Positions 10,748 through 22,163 of a DNA stretch of 64,000 nt are shown here, piece after piece. The notes beneath the pieces are model-generated. The model was not told the origin of the DNA. It did no database searches and saw nothing but the letters and a program-made list of their open reading frames with translations. This DNA comes from Morchella semilibera (lineage: Eukaryota > Ascomycota > Pezizomycetes > Pezizales > Morchellaceae), in NCBI GenBank assembly GCA_009192285.1, contig CM018608.1:1010201-1074200 (forward strand), given 5' to 3'. Position 1 is the first letter of the stretch. Every line of letters begins with the position of its first letter. The translations under genes and the position numbers were made by a program.

Positions 10748-13700
10748 ATGAAAATTCCTGTAACTGAGCAACCAGATGGTATAAAGATTCATGACTACCA
10801 GCTCGTTTCCACTCTCTCCACATTCACATCAGCTTCATTATTACTCTTTAAGGCACTCATCCGAGCCATTCTTTTAGTAGTAGTCTTTGTTCTTAGTCTT
10901 ATGTCTTGGAAGGCACTACTGCAGCCCTTGATCACTGCCTCGACCACGCCGAATTCTTCTTACCTGTCTGCACCACTAGCGTACTTTGTCTCATTTCTGA
11001 TCTGCTGTATTATCTTATACCCGTTGGTATGTTATTTTATTGTTGGGCTACTATTGTGTGGCCCACATTCTCCAACCATTATAGGAGTGTGTGACGGCCA
11101 GTGCGCTGACTCGTATATATATATTCCCACAGGCTCCTCAAATTTCAGTTTTAGCATCAATCATGGGTTCCTTTACTATGTTCTCCCGCATGGCCATGAG
11201 CCTGAAGAAGGTAGGCTCTTTCAAAAAGTCAAAAGTCGTTCAGCAGCAGCAAAATACACAAGTTTCACAGGTTTTACTCCCCCCAGCCCAAATACCAACA
11301 ACACCCTTGAGGAAAACTAACTGCTGTCCCCTTTTTGTTTTTGAAGACGAAAGGAAAGGTTGTTGATGTAGTACAAAAGAGATTCTCTTCAGAGCCCTCG
11401 ACGTCCGCAGCCGCTGCCGCCGCTGCTGCGGCACCCGCGCCGGCGCCATTCAAGGATGTCGTTGCTGTCGAGCCAGCTGCACCGGTTGTAACTATTGAGG
11501 CCCCAGTGGTCGAAGCACCCAAGGCTATCGAACAGGTTCCTGCCCAGGTGGTTGAACCAGTTATTGAAGCTATTGTTACAGAGCCAGAGGTCGAAGAGGC
11601 CGTGGCCCCCGTCGTTACTGAGCAGGTTATTGTTGCCCCCAAAGCAGAGATCGTCGAGGAGGTTTCAATCATTGAGCCTGTTATCGAGACCGTACCCGAA
11701 GTTATTGTTGAGGAGGCAATTGTCACCCCCGTTCTTGTTTCAGAAGTTCCCGTCACCGTCGAGGCTCCCGTTGTTCCTGAGGAAATCGTCGCCGCCGTCG
11801 TTGCCCCTGTAGTCGAAGAGGTCTCAATCCCAGAGAAGGAAGTCCTCGAAGTCGTCTCAGTCCCTGAAATCGAGTCCACCGTCGAAGAGGTTGTCGAACA
11901 GGTTGTCGAACAGGTCTCAATCCCAGAGAAGGAGGACCTCACCGTCACCGTCACCGAAGAAGAAGAATGTGTCCCCGTCTGCACTCAGCTTGCCGTTATT
12001 CCCACCTTCGCTATGTTTGCCATGCCAGAGGTTTTCCAGGCTCCTGCTCCCGTTGTCGAATCCAAGGCTATTGAGGAACCCGTCATCGAATCCGTCACCG
12101 TCACCGAACCCGAGGTCGTTGTTGCTGCTCCCGTCATCGAGAAAGAGATTATCGAAGAGGTTGCCGTTGCCGCCGAACCCGTTGTCGAGACCATCACTGT
12201 TGCCGAGCCCGAGATCGTCGAGGAGGTTGTCGTTGCCCCTGTTGCCGAACCCGAGATGATTGAAGAGATCGTTTCCGAGGTTGAGGAGATCGTTGCCCCC
12301 GTCGAAGAGGCCATTGAGGTCGCTGCCCCCGTCGAGGAAATCATCGAAGTTGCTGCTCCCATCGAAGAGGTCATTGCCGTCCCAGTCGAAGAGGTCATCG
12401 AGGTTGCTGCCCCCGTCGAGGAGGTCACCGAAGTCGCTGCTCCTATCGAAGAGGTCATTGAGGTCGCCGCTCCAGTCGAGGAAGTCATCGAGGTCATCGA
12501 GGTTGCTGCCCCAGTCGAGGAAATCATCGAGGCTGCCCCCATCGAGGAGGTCACCGAAGTCGCTGCTCCAGTCGAGGAAGTCATTGAAGTCGCCGCCCCG
12601 GTTGAGGAAGTCATTGAAGTCGCCGCCCCGGTTGAGGAAGTCATTGAAGTCGCCGCCCCGGTTGAGGAAGCCATTGAAGTCGCCGCCCCCGTCGAAGAGG
12701 TTCTCGAAATTGCTGCCCCGGTTGAGGAAGTCATTGAAGTCCCCGTCGAGGAGGTTATCGAAGTCGCCGCCCCGGTTGAGGAAGTCATTGAAGTCGCCGC
12801 CCTCGTCGAGGAGGTTATCGAAGTCGCTGCCCCAGTTGAGGAAGTCGTTGCCCCCGTTGAGGAGGTTGTCGAGACCATCTCCGTTCCAGAACCCGTCGTT
12901 GCTGCCGTTACTGAGATCGCTATTTCCGAGCCAGAGGAAGTCGTAGAGGCCTCCATTGCTGAGCCTGCCGAGATCGAAATGGTTGTCGAAGAGGTCGCTG
13001 TTGCTGAACCCGAGGTTGTTGAGATCTCTCTCCCAGTTGAGGAAGAGGAGGAGGAGGAGGAGGAGATTATTGCCCCAGTTGAAGAGGTTGCTGAAATCGA
13101 AGCCGTTGCCGTTATCGAGAAGGTACTAATAATTCCTACTATTACCTCCCAAAACGGAAATACTAATAATTGCATCCAGATCGAAATTGTCCACACTCCA
13201 TTCAACGCTGCCATGCTCCCACGCTTCATGACCCAGACATATCCCGTCGAAGAGGTTGCCGCTCCTGTCGCTGTCGCTGAACCAATTGCCATCGAGTCTG
13301 TCCCAACCGAGATTGTCGAGCCCATGCCCGTCAAACAGCTCTGCTCATGCCGCTCAGTCGAATCCCTCAACTCGTCCTACTGCGATTCCAATGCTGCCTC
13401 AAACTCCGTCGATGATGCCTCTGACAACGAGTCAAACACCGAGGAGATCATGCCTGCCACTGAATCCGAGACCGAGGCCGAGACCATCACATTCGAGACT
13501 CCCGAGAGACCCGTTTCTTGCCCTCCCATGGGAATCAGCCAGAAGTACAGCATCCGCGAGATCCGTGACCCCCGTCTTCAGAAGAACATCCGCGCCTGGG
13601 CTCAGCAGTCTGAGGCTATGGGTATGACCGAGGAGACCTCCGCCAGCAACAGCTCCGACTCCGAGTCCCACTCTGAGGAGGGCGACTACGACTACGAGCG

Positions 13701-14325
13701 CAGCCCCCCATTGTCCCCCATCAGCAGTGCTGGCGGAAACGAGGAGTGGGGCGGTGATCTCAAAGTCGAGAGCTTGGACAAGATGGAGACCGTCGAGGAG
13801 ATTGAAACCGTCGAGGAGATCGAGGCCATCGAGACCGTCGAGACCGTCGAGGAGAAGGCCACCATTGAGATCGTTGTTCCAGAGGTCGTCAAGACCGAGA
13901 TTCCCGAGCTTGTCATGGAGGTTGCCGAGAAGACTGAGCTGATCATCCCCACTGCACCCGTTGAACTTGAGGTCCGAGAGGTTGAGGTTTTCGTTCCCGA
14001 GCTCCCAGCTCTCATCGACGCCGAGAAGGTCGAGGAGATCATTGCCATCGAGGAGATCGTCGCTGCCCCGGTTGAGAAGGCCGAGGAGCTTGTTGCCATC
14101 GAGCAGATCTTTGAGCCTACACCAGTCGAGAAGTCAATCGTTGTCGTCGAGGAGGCCCCAGTAGCCGTCGAGGAGGCACCAGTAGAAGTCCAGGAGGCCG
14201 AGAAGACACTCGTGGTAGTCGAAGCCCCCAAGCCAAAGAACACTCAGGTGCAGAAGAAGAAGAAGAAGCTCTCCAAGAAGGAGCGTCTGAGCAAGGGCGG
14301 AAAGAAGAAGGGTGGAAAGAAATAG
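10748..14325 (+). CDS. Membrane-anchored acidic repeat protein with a VEEVIEVAAP decapeptide array
   Basis: Model: exons 10748-11026, 11133-11210, 11347-13122 and 13180-14325, all phase 0, giving 1092 residues. The first two exons encode two strongly hydrophobic segments (about residues 28-52 and 73-95) followed by a basic stretch, so the N terminus is probably membrane-inserted. Exon 3 holds an Ala run and then a very long Val/Glu/Pro/Ala-rich region with about 18-20 copies of VEEVIEVAAP-like units (about residues 433-633). A conserved-looking segment with RDPRLQKNIRAWAQQ and Ser/Asp/Glu clusters follows, and the C terminus is a Lys-rich tail. The 3' end of exon 2 is uncertain: GTAGGC at 11211 is preferred, but GTTTTA at 11271 is also in phase and would add 20 residues. 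The last intron (57 nt) is open and in frame. I do not recognise the family; long disordered anchors such as septal or organelle tethers are possible but unproven. Confidence 0.7.
12571..12690. repeat. Four tandem 30-bp units inside the acidic repeat gene
   Basis: Units start at 12571, 12601, 12631 and 12661. The second and third are identical, and the others differ by one or two bases. Each encodes VEEVIEVAAP (VEEAIEVAAP in the last). Near identity at synonymous sites shows recent unequal crossing-over or slippage, so copy number is likely to vary between strains. Confidence 0.9.
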
Positions 14326-17300
14326 ACTCAATCCTCCTTCTAACTTCCAGCGTCTTGTTTTTGTCTATTATTTCTTGCGATTCAGTTTTACGTTCGTATG
14401 TTCCGTCTGCCACAGCCCTTTCGGTAACACCTATTTACATTTTCATTTGTTTCTGCTTTTTGCGCGGCTTTAACATTCATGTCCTATATTTCACGACCCT
14501 TTCTAACGTTATATGTTTTATCACCTTTTTTTTTGGATTTCTTTTCACAAATGTTTTTTTATAAGATTGATGGGTTTGGTGCACAAGGGTCTATGATACT
14601 TCTTTTGAGAAGATGTTTAGTAGTTGGGTTTTTTCGTTGTGTGTGAGGGATCGGCGGGGGTACGGGTTTCTGTTTTTTCTGTTTCAATTCTTTTATTTCG
14701 TTTTATCGGTAAAAAGAAAAAAGGAGTCTTTTTCTGTTATGCAATTCACGAATATACTTTATATTCTAAATCAAAAAAACTTTACTGTTATAAATCATTT
14801 GTGTGATTTGATTTGATTGCGAATTGTGTTTAAAACTGTTGAGTGTGAATAAGTCTTTTAATTGAACTCGACTGGATCGTTTGTATTGATTTTAATTGAG
14901 TTAAACTGAATTGCACATTGAGTCGATCTTTTCTTCACTTACGCTATGAAAATACAAATACTTAGCTGAATCAACACACACACACACACACACGATCAAC
15001 TTGAAACCGTGCTTACCATCTCGCAGGCTGAAAGCTGAGGGGACAACAACAGAACCCTCCTCCACCATAACAACCACAACCACAGCCATTCATCATCATC
15101 ATCCATCATCATCATACGCCCACCTACCGTCGGGTTTCAAAAGCGCGCAGCCCACGACTGGCCAGCCATTCTAGAAGCTGGGGAGCACGTCCCCCCCCCG
15201 ATTCCGCTCAATTATCAACCGGGGCAAGGGGGGCCTAGCTCTCGCTCGCTTGCCACTCCAGGAAGGCCTCAGCATAGATGTAGTAATCGTCCCTCTTTCT
15301 AGTATAGCACGGTGGGCAAGCGTGACAGACTCAATTGACATCGTCATTTTGCCTCCCCCGCCGCCGCCGGCAACTTTTTTATTATTCCTAGAGTATGTAC
15401 ATAGCTCACACTACGTAGGGGGTTTCAAGAAAACATTGCAATACACCCCCCAAGGGTGCGCCATCGCCGCCGTCCGTAGATCCCGTTACGGACTTAGTGT
15501 GTCGCTTCGTATAACTCGTCCGATTGCAATATTAACTTGTTATGCGTGAACGCCATTGGGTGCGCTGGAGTAGGTACATGTGTACCGAGCAGCAGCAGCA
15601 GCACTAGAGACGCTAGAGTCCACATGACGAGAAATTTCCGAGTATTTTTTTCTTTTCCCTCTTTGCTTGCTCACGCGAGCGAGGGAGGGAGGGAGAGCGA
15701 GAGTGCCGATTCCTTCGATTGATCGGTTAGCCTGAGGGGGGGAGGGCCAATGTATATATTCTGGTTGGTTCCCGCGAGTTATGTGCAGTGCAGCAAAAAA
15801 ATTCGTGGGGTGCAGCATCGTCGCAGTCGCAGTCGCAGTCCCCGCAGAGAGTGAGTGAGTGAGTGAGTTAGTGAGTTAGTGAATGAAGGAAAGCAAAAGG
15901 ATTTCACCTTCACACACACACGACACACGCACAGAGCGAGAAAGGAGAGACAGTCAGACTTCTTCTGAAGTCACAGACCTGGTGCCCGCTGCACCGCATC
16001 GCACTCGATCGCTTCGACACTCTTCCATCCTCTCCCCCGCCCCACACTTGTACCCGACATCGATATTTGGGCTCTGGGGTACATCACTCACGGAGGGGCG
16101 GCCGACGGTAGCCTCCGAGTTTTCCGAGAGTAGGAGTTGGAATGAATAATTGGGGAATAAAGGCAATCATATGACTTGACTGGCTCATGTATGTGTGGTT
16201 GATCAGTACCTACATATGTTGAGATGCCTACTACATACAGAACATAACATACATACATACAGTCCTTACAATTCCTTTCCTGGGCCCGTGAATTGAGCTC
16301 AGACCGTCTCTCCCCAACCTCTTCTTCCTTCTTCGCCATCCCCATCTCGATCCCTCGCTCCTCCCCCCACAATTACGAACTGGCTGTCATGGACTTGCTT
16401 CCTCTCCCCAACGATCCCCTGAAACTCATTCTCTCTGTAGTTTAATCTCCAACACCGCCTAAGGAGGGGAAGGGAAGGGGAGGGCACTGGTGAAACTACA
16501 TAACAAATAGTCCAGCAGCGCTCCTCCCCCGCCAAGCTATACTCAGACCGACGGCACGCATTGTAGGAAGTAGGAAGGTAAGGAGGTCTAGATATAGCAA
16601 TTAAGTAGTAGAACTTGAACTTGAAACATGGGTTGCCGTGTATCGGGCACATTGAAAGGGGGAAGACGGGAAGAAAAAAAAATACTCCAATAGGCCATAG
16701 AACACAAGGGAGAAATCACGCAAACGGCTCTCTTAACCTACCTACCGTTCGGTGATCACGGAATTGGAGGAGGTGGAAGTGCAAACCCGCGATCTCCGTG
16801 CTCACGGACAGTCCCCCCCCCGGATGTTGCCGGCCGGGGTTTCGTTTGTTGTGCTGTCTCACCCCCCCGTATTGTTCTAGTGCCCGTTGCCGGCCGGCTG
16901 GTCGGCCGGGCGACAACCGCACCCGCGTAACTAGGGTTAGTCTGCCGAAATGGAACGTCCAGAAACAATCATAGGGTGTCACTCGCTTGACCAGGAGAGG
17001 GGGGGGGGGTTAATAGGAAATGCTTTGGCGGTGGTGGTGGACATGGGCATGAGTGTCGTAAGAAGAGTGGGGTTAGGTTTGATGGGGGATGAAGCCGAAT
17101 CTTAACCCTTATGTTTTCTTTATTTTTAAGTACGACGGATATTCGAACTTTTAGCGGAAGCAATTTGTTGTAAGATTTTTGTCTTGCTTGAATTGTGTGT
17201 CTTTCGAACTGATGAATTAAGAAACAAAGTAAGGGGAAAGCTCTCCCTATATAATACAATTTTCGCTAAGAACAAGTGTTCTTTTAAACAAGAGTACAAG

Positions 17301-18299
17301 TAGCCCAGCGACAATCTGCCCGACTACATAACACGAAACCATTGCCAAGATAACACAAACACCTTCAGTGGATTTAGTAATGTAAGGGAACAAGAGTTTC
17401 GGCAGGTATAAGTGCCATGGTGTTATCAGCTGGAATCGTGGATTGGGCTCCACCCGAGGCTAATCGTTATTCCGAGTGAGTTTCGGTGCAAATAATTGAA
17501 AAAGAGGAAAATCAAATTTTGGGGGCACTAAAGTTTGGGCAAGCAACCCATGAACCATACTTAGCTTGACGTAGTATATCACACCTTGAACAAGTCTAAA
17601 GATATAACTACATGTATGTTTTTCCTTTTTCCGAGCATCACGAAAATATGTGTGAATCATTTATCATGACGCAACTGCTCAGCCATTGATATGTCTATAT
17701 CTGATCCAGAGATAATAAGTGCCTATTGTGGGATAATTTCAGTTTAAGTATAAGCTGTGAGAAAACAAGCATCTTTCCGGTTTTTGCAAATATTTCGGCG
17801 AGCCTAGCGCTGAAAGTTTAGCTATTGGGCAAAAATCCCAAAGGCCTATTATCTTCTGTAGGTTCAAACGGGGCCCAATGATCCCCGCTGCAACTTTGCC
17901 GGTATCTAATCTTCATTGTGAAACAGAATCTACTGGCTACTGCATAATCCCCCCCCCCCCCGGGCGGTCTCCACTCCGCCAGGGTCATGGCTTGGTTAAT
18001 TTTAATTTCGAGATGTCCAATTCTGGATCACCCACCAAAAGTCTAATAGCCGCCCCTCGGAAACCCTCCCCCCAAAGCTTCAATTCTCATTTCTTGATTC
18101 TTACCCCAGAATATGATTACAATGGCTTGACGCTGCTCCCCGGGAACAACGGCGATCCAGATCAAAATCTCGGGAAGCACGATAACTGCGCTTTCCCTTG
18201 AGCGCGGCAATTACCCTGGACCGGCGAGACTAATTTGTGCTGGGAAAGGATTCTCACAGGGTACAAGATACAGTGCGAGCTGTGAAGATAATATTCCCT
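14326..18299. other. Gene-poor intergenic DNA
   Basis: No supportable gene in about 4 kb. After a T-rich 3' flank it holds a (CA)n tract at 14974-14993, poly-C tracts at 15191-15199, 16813-16821 and 17949-17961, and a poly-G tract at 16999-17009. A GTCGCA repeat lies at 15820-15840, GTGA repeats at about 15849-15887, and GCCGGCCGG clusters near 16849 and 16890. Open frames up to 117 codons are proline- or arginine-rich translations of these simple sequences. Confidence 0.4.
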
Positions 18300-18779
18300 T
18301 TAAAGAAAGAGGAAAAAGATTTTTTTTCTGAGCCCTAGGTCCTTCGTGTTCCTGTTGACCCTTTCCGTTATATCTGCGTTATTTTGAAGTGCTGCATCGG
18401 CAAACTTAAAGTTAGGACGGAAAATTCCTCCCCCAAAGCTAAATTGTGAATTCAGCTGGCCTATGTTCTGTGCTTCGTGTGGGTCCCCCGTGTAACAATA
18501 GTATTTGAAAATCTTTTTGTTAAGTTTCTCTGCCTTTCTTTCCATAATCCCGTTTATCTCCGAGATTCGCAATATCCAGAATGTTGTCCAGCTACAGGCC
18601 AGCATTATATATCCTCGGTTACTAACATGAAAACCAGTCATTGGCATTGAACCGTAGATCATGACGAATCCACCAATGCATACGTCAGCAAAAAGAAAAC
18701 AAGACAACATGGTCGGGAAGAGTCTCTCGATTTCGGCGTTCGAGAGCATAACTACCTGTATCGTGCATAAGCACGACAA
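18300..18779 (-). CDS. Possible membrane protein exon or remnant, unrecognised
   Basis: A 159-codon frame on the minus strand. It has a natural protein composition and two hydrophobic stretches, FPTMLSCFLFADVCIGGFVM and GYIMLACSWTTFWILRI, followed by a charged segment (MERKAEKLNKKIFKYY). A splice acceptor-like ATACAG lies just upstream of an internal VVMLSNAEIERLF, so this may be the downstream exon of a spliced gene whose 5' exon I cannot identify. An alternative start is the internal Met 11. No family is recognised. It may be a decayed gene. Confidence 0.35.
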   Translation of the reverse strand: MSCLCTIQVVMLSNAEIERLFPTMLSCFLFADVCIGGFVMIYGSMPMTGFHVSNRGYIMLACSWTTFWILRISEINGIMERKAEKLNKKIFKYYCYTGDPHEAQNIGQLNSQFSFGGGIFRPNFKFADAALQNNADITERVNRNTKDLGLRKKIFFLFL

Positions 18780-18952
18780 CCCAGAACCCTTTTCAAGTTA
18801 AGGAAAAAGCTCCGCAGATTGTGTACGAGGTGCACATACATGCGTATCCGTACGGCGTCCCCTTGATCTCTCCCTCTAGTTTGCGTAGCGCTGGGGTACT
18901 CTATTCGGCAAATTGGTGTTCGCTCGCTCGGGGACAAGAAACAACCGATCAT

Positions 18953-21900
18953 GAACGAATAAGGTATAAATATATGGGGTAGTAGCTCAGCTTCTGCGGG
19001 AGAGAGGGGGAACGAAAAAAGGGCTGGTAAACTGCATGTAAACCAGTTATGTGTGAGGGTACCCGGGCTGAGTTTATATTAAAACTCGGCAATGCGCGCC
19101 GTATCTCTTAAAGATAAATCTTATCTATCACCACGATACCCAGGCATGTAGGTACACATGTAGATATTTCATCTCACAGTGATGAAAAATACATGTAGGT
19201 AGGTATGTAGCTTCTTCCAGATGAGAGACTATGCACCTCGTGTAGAATTCCGAATGGCTTCGAGGTCTAGACTAACAATAAGGGTTCTTCGGAGCACGTA
19301 CCCAGAGCCATTTAACAGCGATCTGAAACCTTGGAGGTCATGTCTCGAGGATAAGGCATGTATAAGACAGACGTGGGGGGGGACCACGCGTCATAAGGTA
19401 TTTGCGCCAGACTGATTCAAGAGAAGACCTCCGTGCCGAAGTGAAGACTCCTTCAGCTTCAACAACAGGAAACATTTGAGTATTTTTTTCAATAACCACG
19501 AGAATCATGTCGATCACGTGCATGAATTCGCTTTGTCGTTCACACACCCATGCCTGCAGATCGTCTCGGAGATCCGGCAAATAATCCAGTGCCCAGAGTT
19601 TCAACGGAACTATCTCCAATAGATCTTCATAGGCTGGAAACTTGGCGCTTTACGGGGGGGTTCCAGGTTCCTTAACTTAAGCTTACCGCAATCACCGCCC
19701 AATATCCGGTTTGTTCGGGGTGGTAAGCTTTGTGCATCAACAATAAGGCTTGGCCAAAAGATACGCGGTAGATATCTCAGTAGGTATCAATAACCTACAA
19801 TATGCATGTATATGTTGGTACCTCCAGATGTGGCTTTTGAACGAACCAACGGGAGAATATTATTCCGGCATCGCGCAAACGCCAAGTCATGCAAACTCAC
19901 TGCCTTGATTACTATAAATGGTAGCAGAATGATGATCAGCCTTACGAGCATTATTAAACCCAACAGGGGAATTCTTGGGAGTAGTCTTTCCCGACAAGTT
20001 AGCCATCTTAAAAAGCTAAAAGTTTAAAACAGTGTCTTTCCCCATGTTGTGAAGGGTGGGGCTAAGGTACCAATCAACCCATCCTAGGTTGATGTACCCC
20101 GTACTCTATGCAATTCCATTTGCATCTGTTGAGAAGCACTTCATGTAGTGTAGTTAAATCTGTAGCACTTGGTAGTTGAAAACGTGGATATTATAAATTG
20201 CCCATTTGAATGCGGAAAAAAGTAATTATTTGGCACGAACATTCGGCTCAATGAGACAAATATGGGTTATCAAGTGTGGGAGTGCAACACTTGCCAAGCC
20301 CATCTTGGCCATAATCCAACCATTTCCGTCCGGCAGCCCGTTGTTTTCCAACGGGTGTGGCGCCGGATAAGTCCCTATCTCAGTATGGTCGATGTAATCA
20401 ACATCCCTTTACAGGTTATCTTGTGTACTCCACGTCACGCACTAGAGTAACATAATTCCTATAGAGATGATAAATGCTTTGATAACCGTCTCTGAAACCC
20501 AAAAAGGATCCCCAAGACTTTTGAGGATCGGATGAATTTCATAGATGTATTCGCGATTAGCCAACATGTTTAGGTACGCTTGCACTTGCACTTATCTGAA
20601 GCCCAGCTAGTTACGATGTATGGGATGGGGATGTGCGCCATTCCTGAAGATGTTTACTGGTCTGACACGTGCCCCGTTATCAACCACGTAGTTGCAAAAG
20701 TTGTCTGGGAAGTCTGTGAGGTCGAGGTGCCATGTCGTCGTTGCGAATCCAGATACATGTAGTATTGCTTTTGTAGTGTAACTACTGTACATGTACTACC
20801 TGTCGGGAGGCAAGTCGGTATGATGTATGCCATGTGCTGTGTGTGCGTGATCGACCGTGACAAACAAAACGTTAATGTAATCTTTCAGCAGAATTGTGGA
20901 TAGATCTTATTGCGAATAGTTGGCTAGGATAGATACCCGTAGATTCATACATACCTCATGTAGCAATCAAGGATGAGCAAGAGCACACACACACCCCCCT
21001 AACTCATGCCCTCCGCAGCCAAGGACTCATTCAGCTCCGCTATATCAGACTCAACCAATTGAAAGTTTACTCGGTGCGAGAGATTAGGTACTCATTGCTG
21101 TACAGGGTGTAGGGATGTGCAGCTATGTTCCTGTAGGATTTGGTTTGTCGGGACTACAGGGGGGTACGTCGCGTAGTCCTAGCGTCGTCTGGGATACGCC
21201 AGATTCGGCCTATCCCAACCATCTGGCCAAGGGGTGCAGCGAATAGCAGATTGTTCCGATACCCAATGTTTACAGATATGAGCTCGATGCATTCGCGTGG
21301 CTGCTAAACCTGTAGGTCATGTAAGCTGGACTCCGCCACTCCCGTTGCCTTTTTCATCTCCTTTTACTCCCTAAAGAGATATGAAGCCAAAGCCTCAACA
21401 CAGCATGCTCAGCACTTGCTATCTCCATAATTTTTAGAATTTATATAACAATGTTCTATGGGCTATATGTATGTCATACAAATAAGATATATTCGCATTT
21501 CACACCCCCCAACAGGCAAACAAAATTGCCGGCATGTATGATCGCCGTAGGGATATACCACATACATATTCAATAGGGTCTTGGTATAACTTCTACGCAT
21601 GATAGGTTGAGAACGGAAAGATATTATCGTTGTTCCAGTTCCCGAATCCCAACTCGCCAGGAGCCGCAAATTTTTTCTCGAAAGTGACTGACTGAGACAA
21701 GAGGGCCGTGATGGCACTTACAGCCCTTCTGCCGCTACATGCTTGATCAATCCCTACCAAGAGAAATTGATAGAAACACTTGCTTACCAGCATAAGCCAG
21801 TAACTCTTTGACTCTTTCCCCGTGAGACATTGCTAAAAAGCAGGGAAACTCTCCCACCCCCCCTTCCCTTGAGGTACATATATATCATAACCTCGCAGCC

Positions 21901-22163
21901 GCCCCAAATGTGAATGAATATTCTTTACCATCATCGGATACTAATTATCATTAACCTCAGTATATTTCTTTAGCTTGAGCCAATAAATCCGACAAGCCAT
22001 ACTGGGACCAATAGCATTACATATTCTTGCCCCACTCGCGTTTGGGTATTTAGATCTACCATACGGTAAGCCTTAAGTTTCAAAGTTATAAATTATGAAC
22101 ATAACTTGTATATGGCGACTACCACTTCGCATAGATCACTGACATAGCCCTTGGGAATTCAGT
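18953..22163. other. Gene-poor intergenic DNA
   Basis: No convincing gene in 3.2 kb. Exact TACATGTA palindromes occur at 19190, 20754 and 20788, with related TGTAGGTAC words near 19147. A short inverted repeat (AAGCTTACC / GGTAAGCTT) lies at about 19682-19735, and CAAGTGT/ACACTTG at about 20271-20293. A 93-codon minus frame at 19338-19619 has a protein-like first half (WALDYLPDLRDDLQAWVCE), but I could not extend it into a gene model. Confidence 0.4.

Noticed and set aside
12571-12690. Regular 30-bp repeats that could suggest an array such as CRISPR
   Set aside because: There are no spacers, the units abut, they are coding and in frame, and the genome is eukaryotic.
12260-12946. A 228-codon plus-strand frame rich in Arg, Ser, Leu and Pro
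   Set aside because: It is an out-of-frame reading of the same repeat array; the acidic frame continues into the conserved C-terminal part.
11985-13370. A 461-codon open frame on the minus strand, Ser/Thr-rich
   Set aside because: It is the mirror of the GTCGAGGAA-type repeats of the plus-strand gene, which contain no stop in that antisense frame. Composition is only S, T, A, G, M and I, and there are no splice or start signals.
19338-19619. A 93-codon minus-strand frame with WALDYLPDLRDDLQAWVCE
   Set aside because: The first part looks protein-like, but no start context, partner exon or family could be found, so it was not annotated as a gene.
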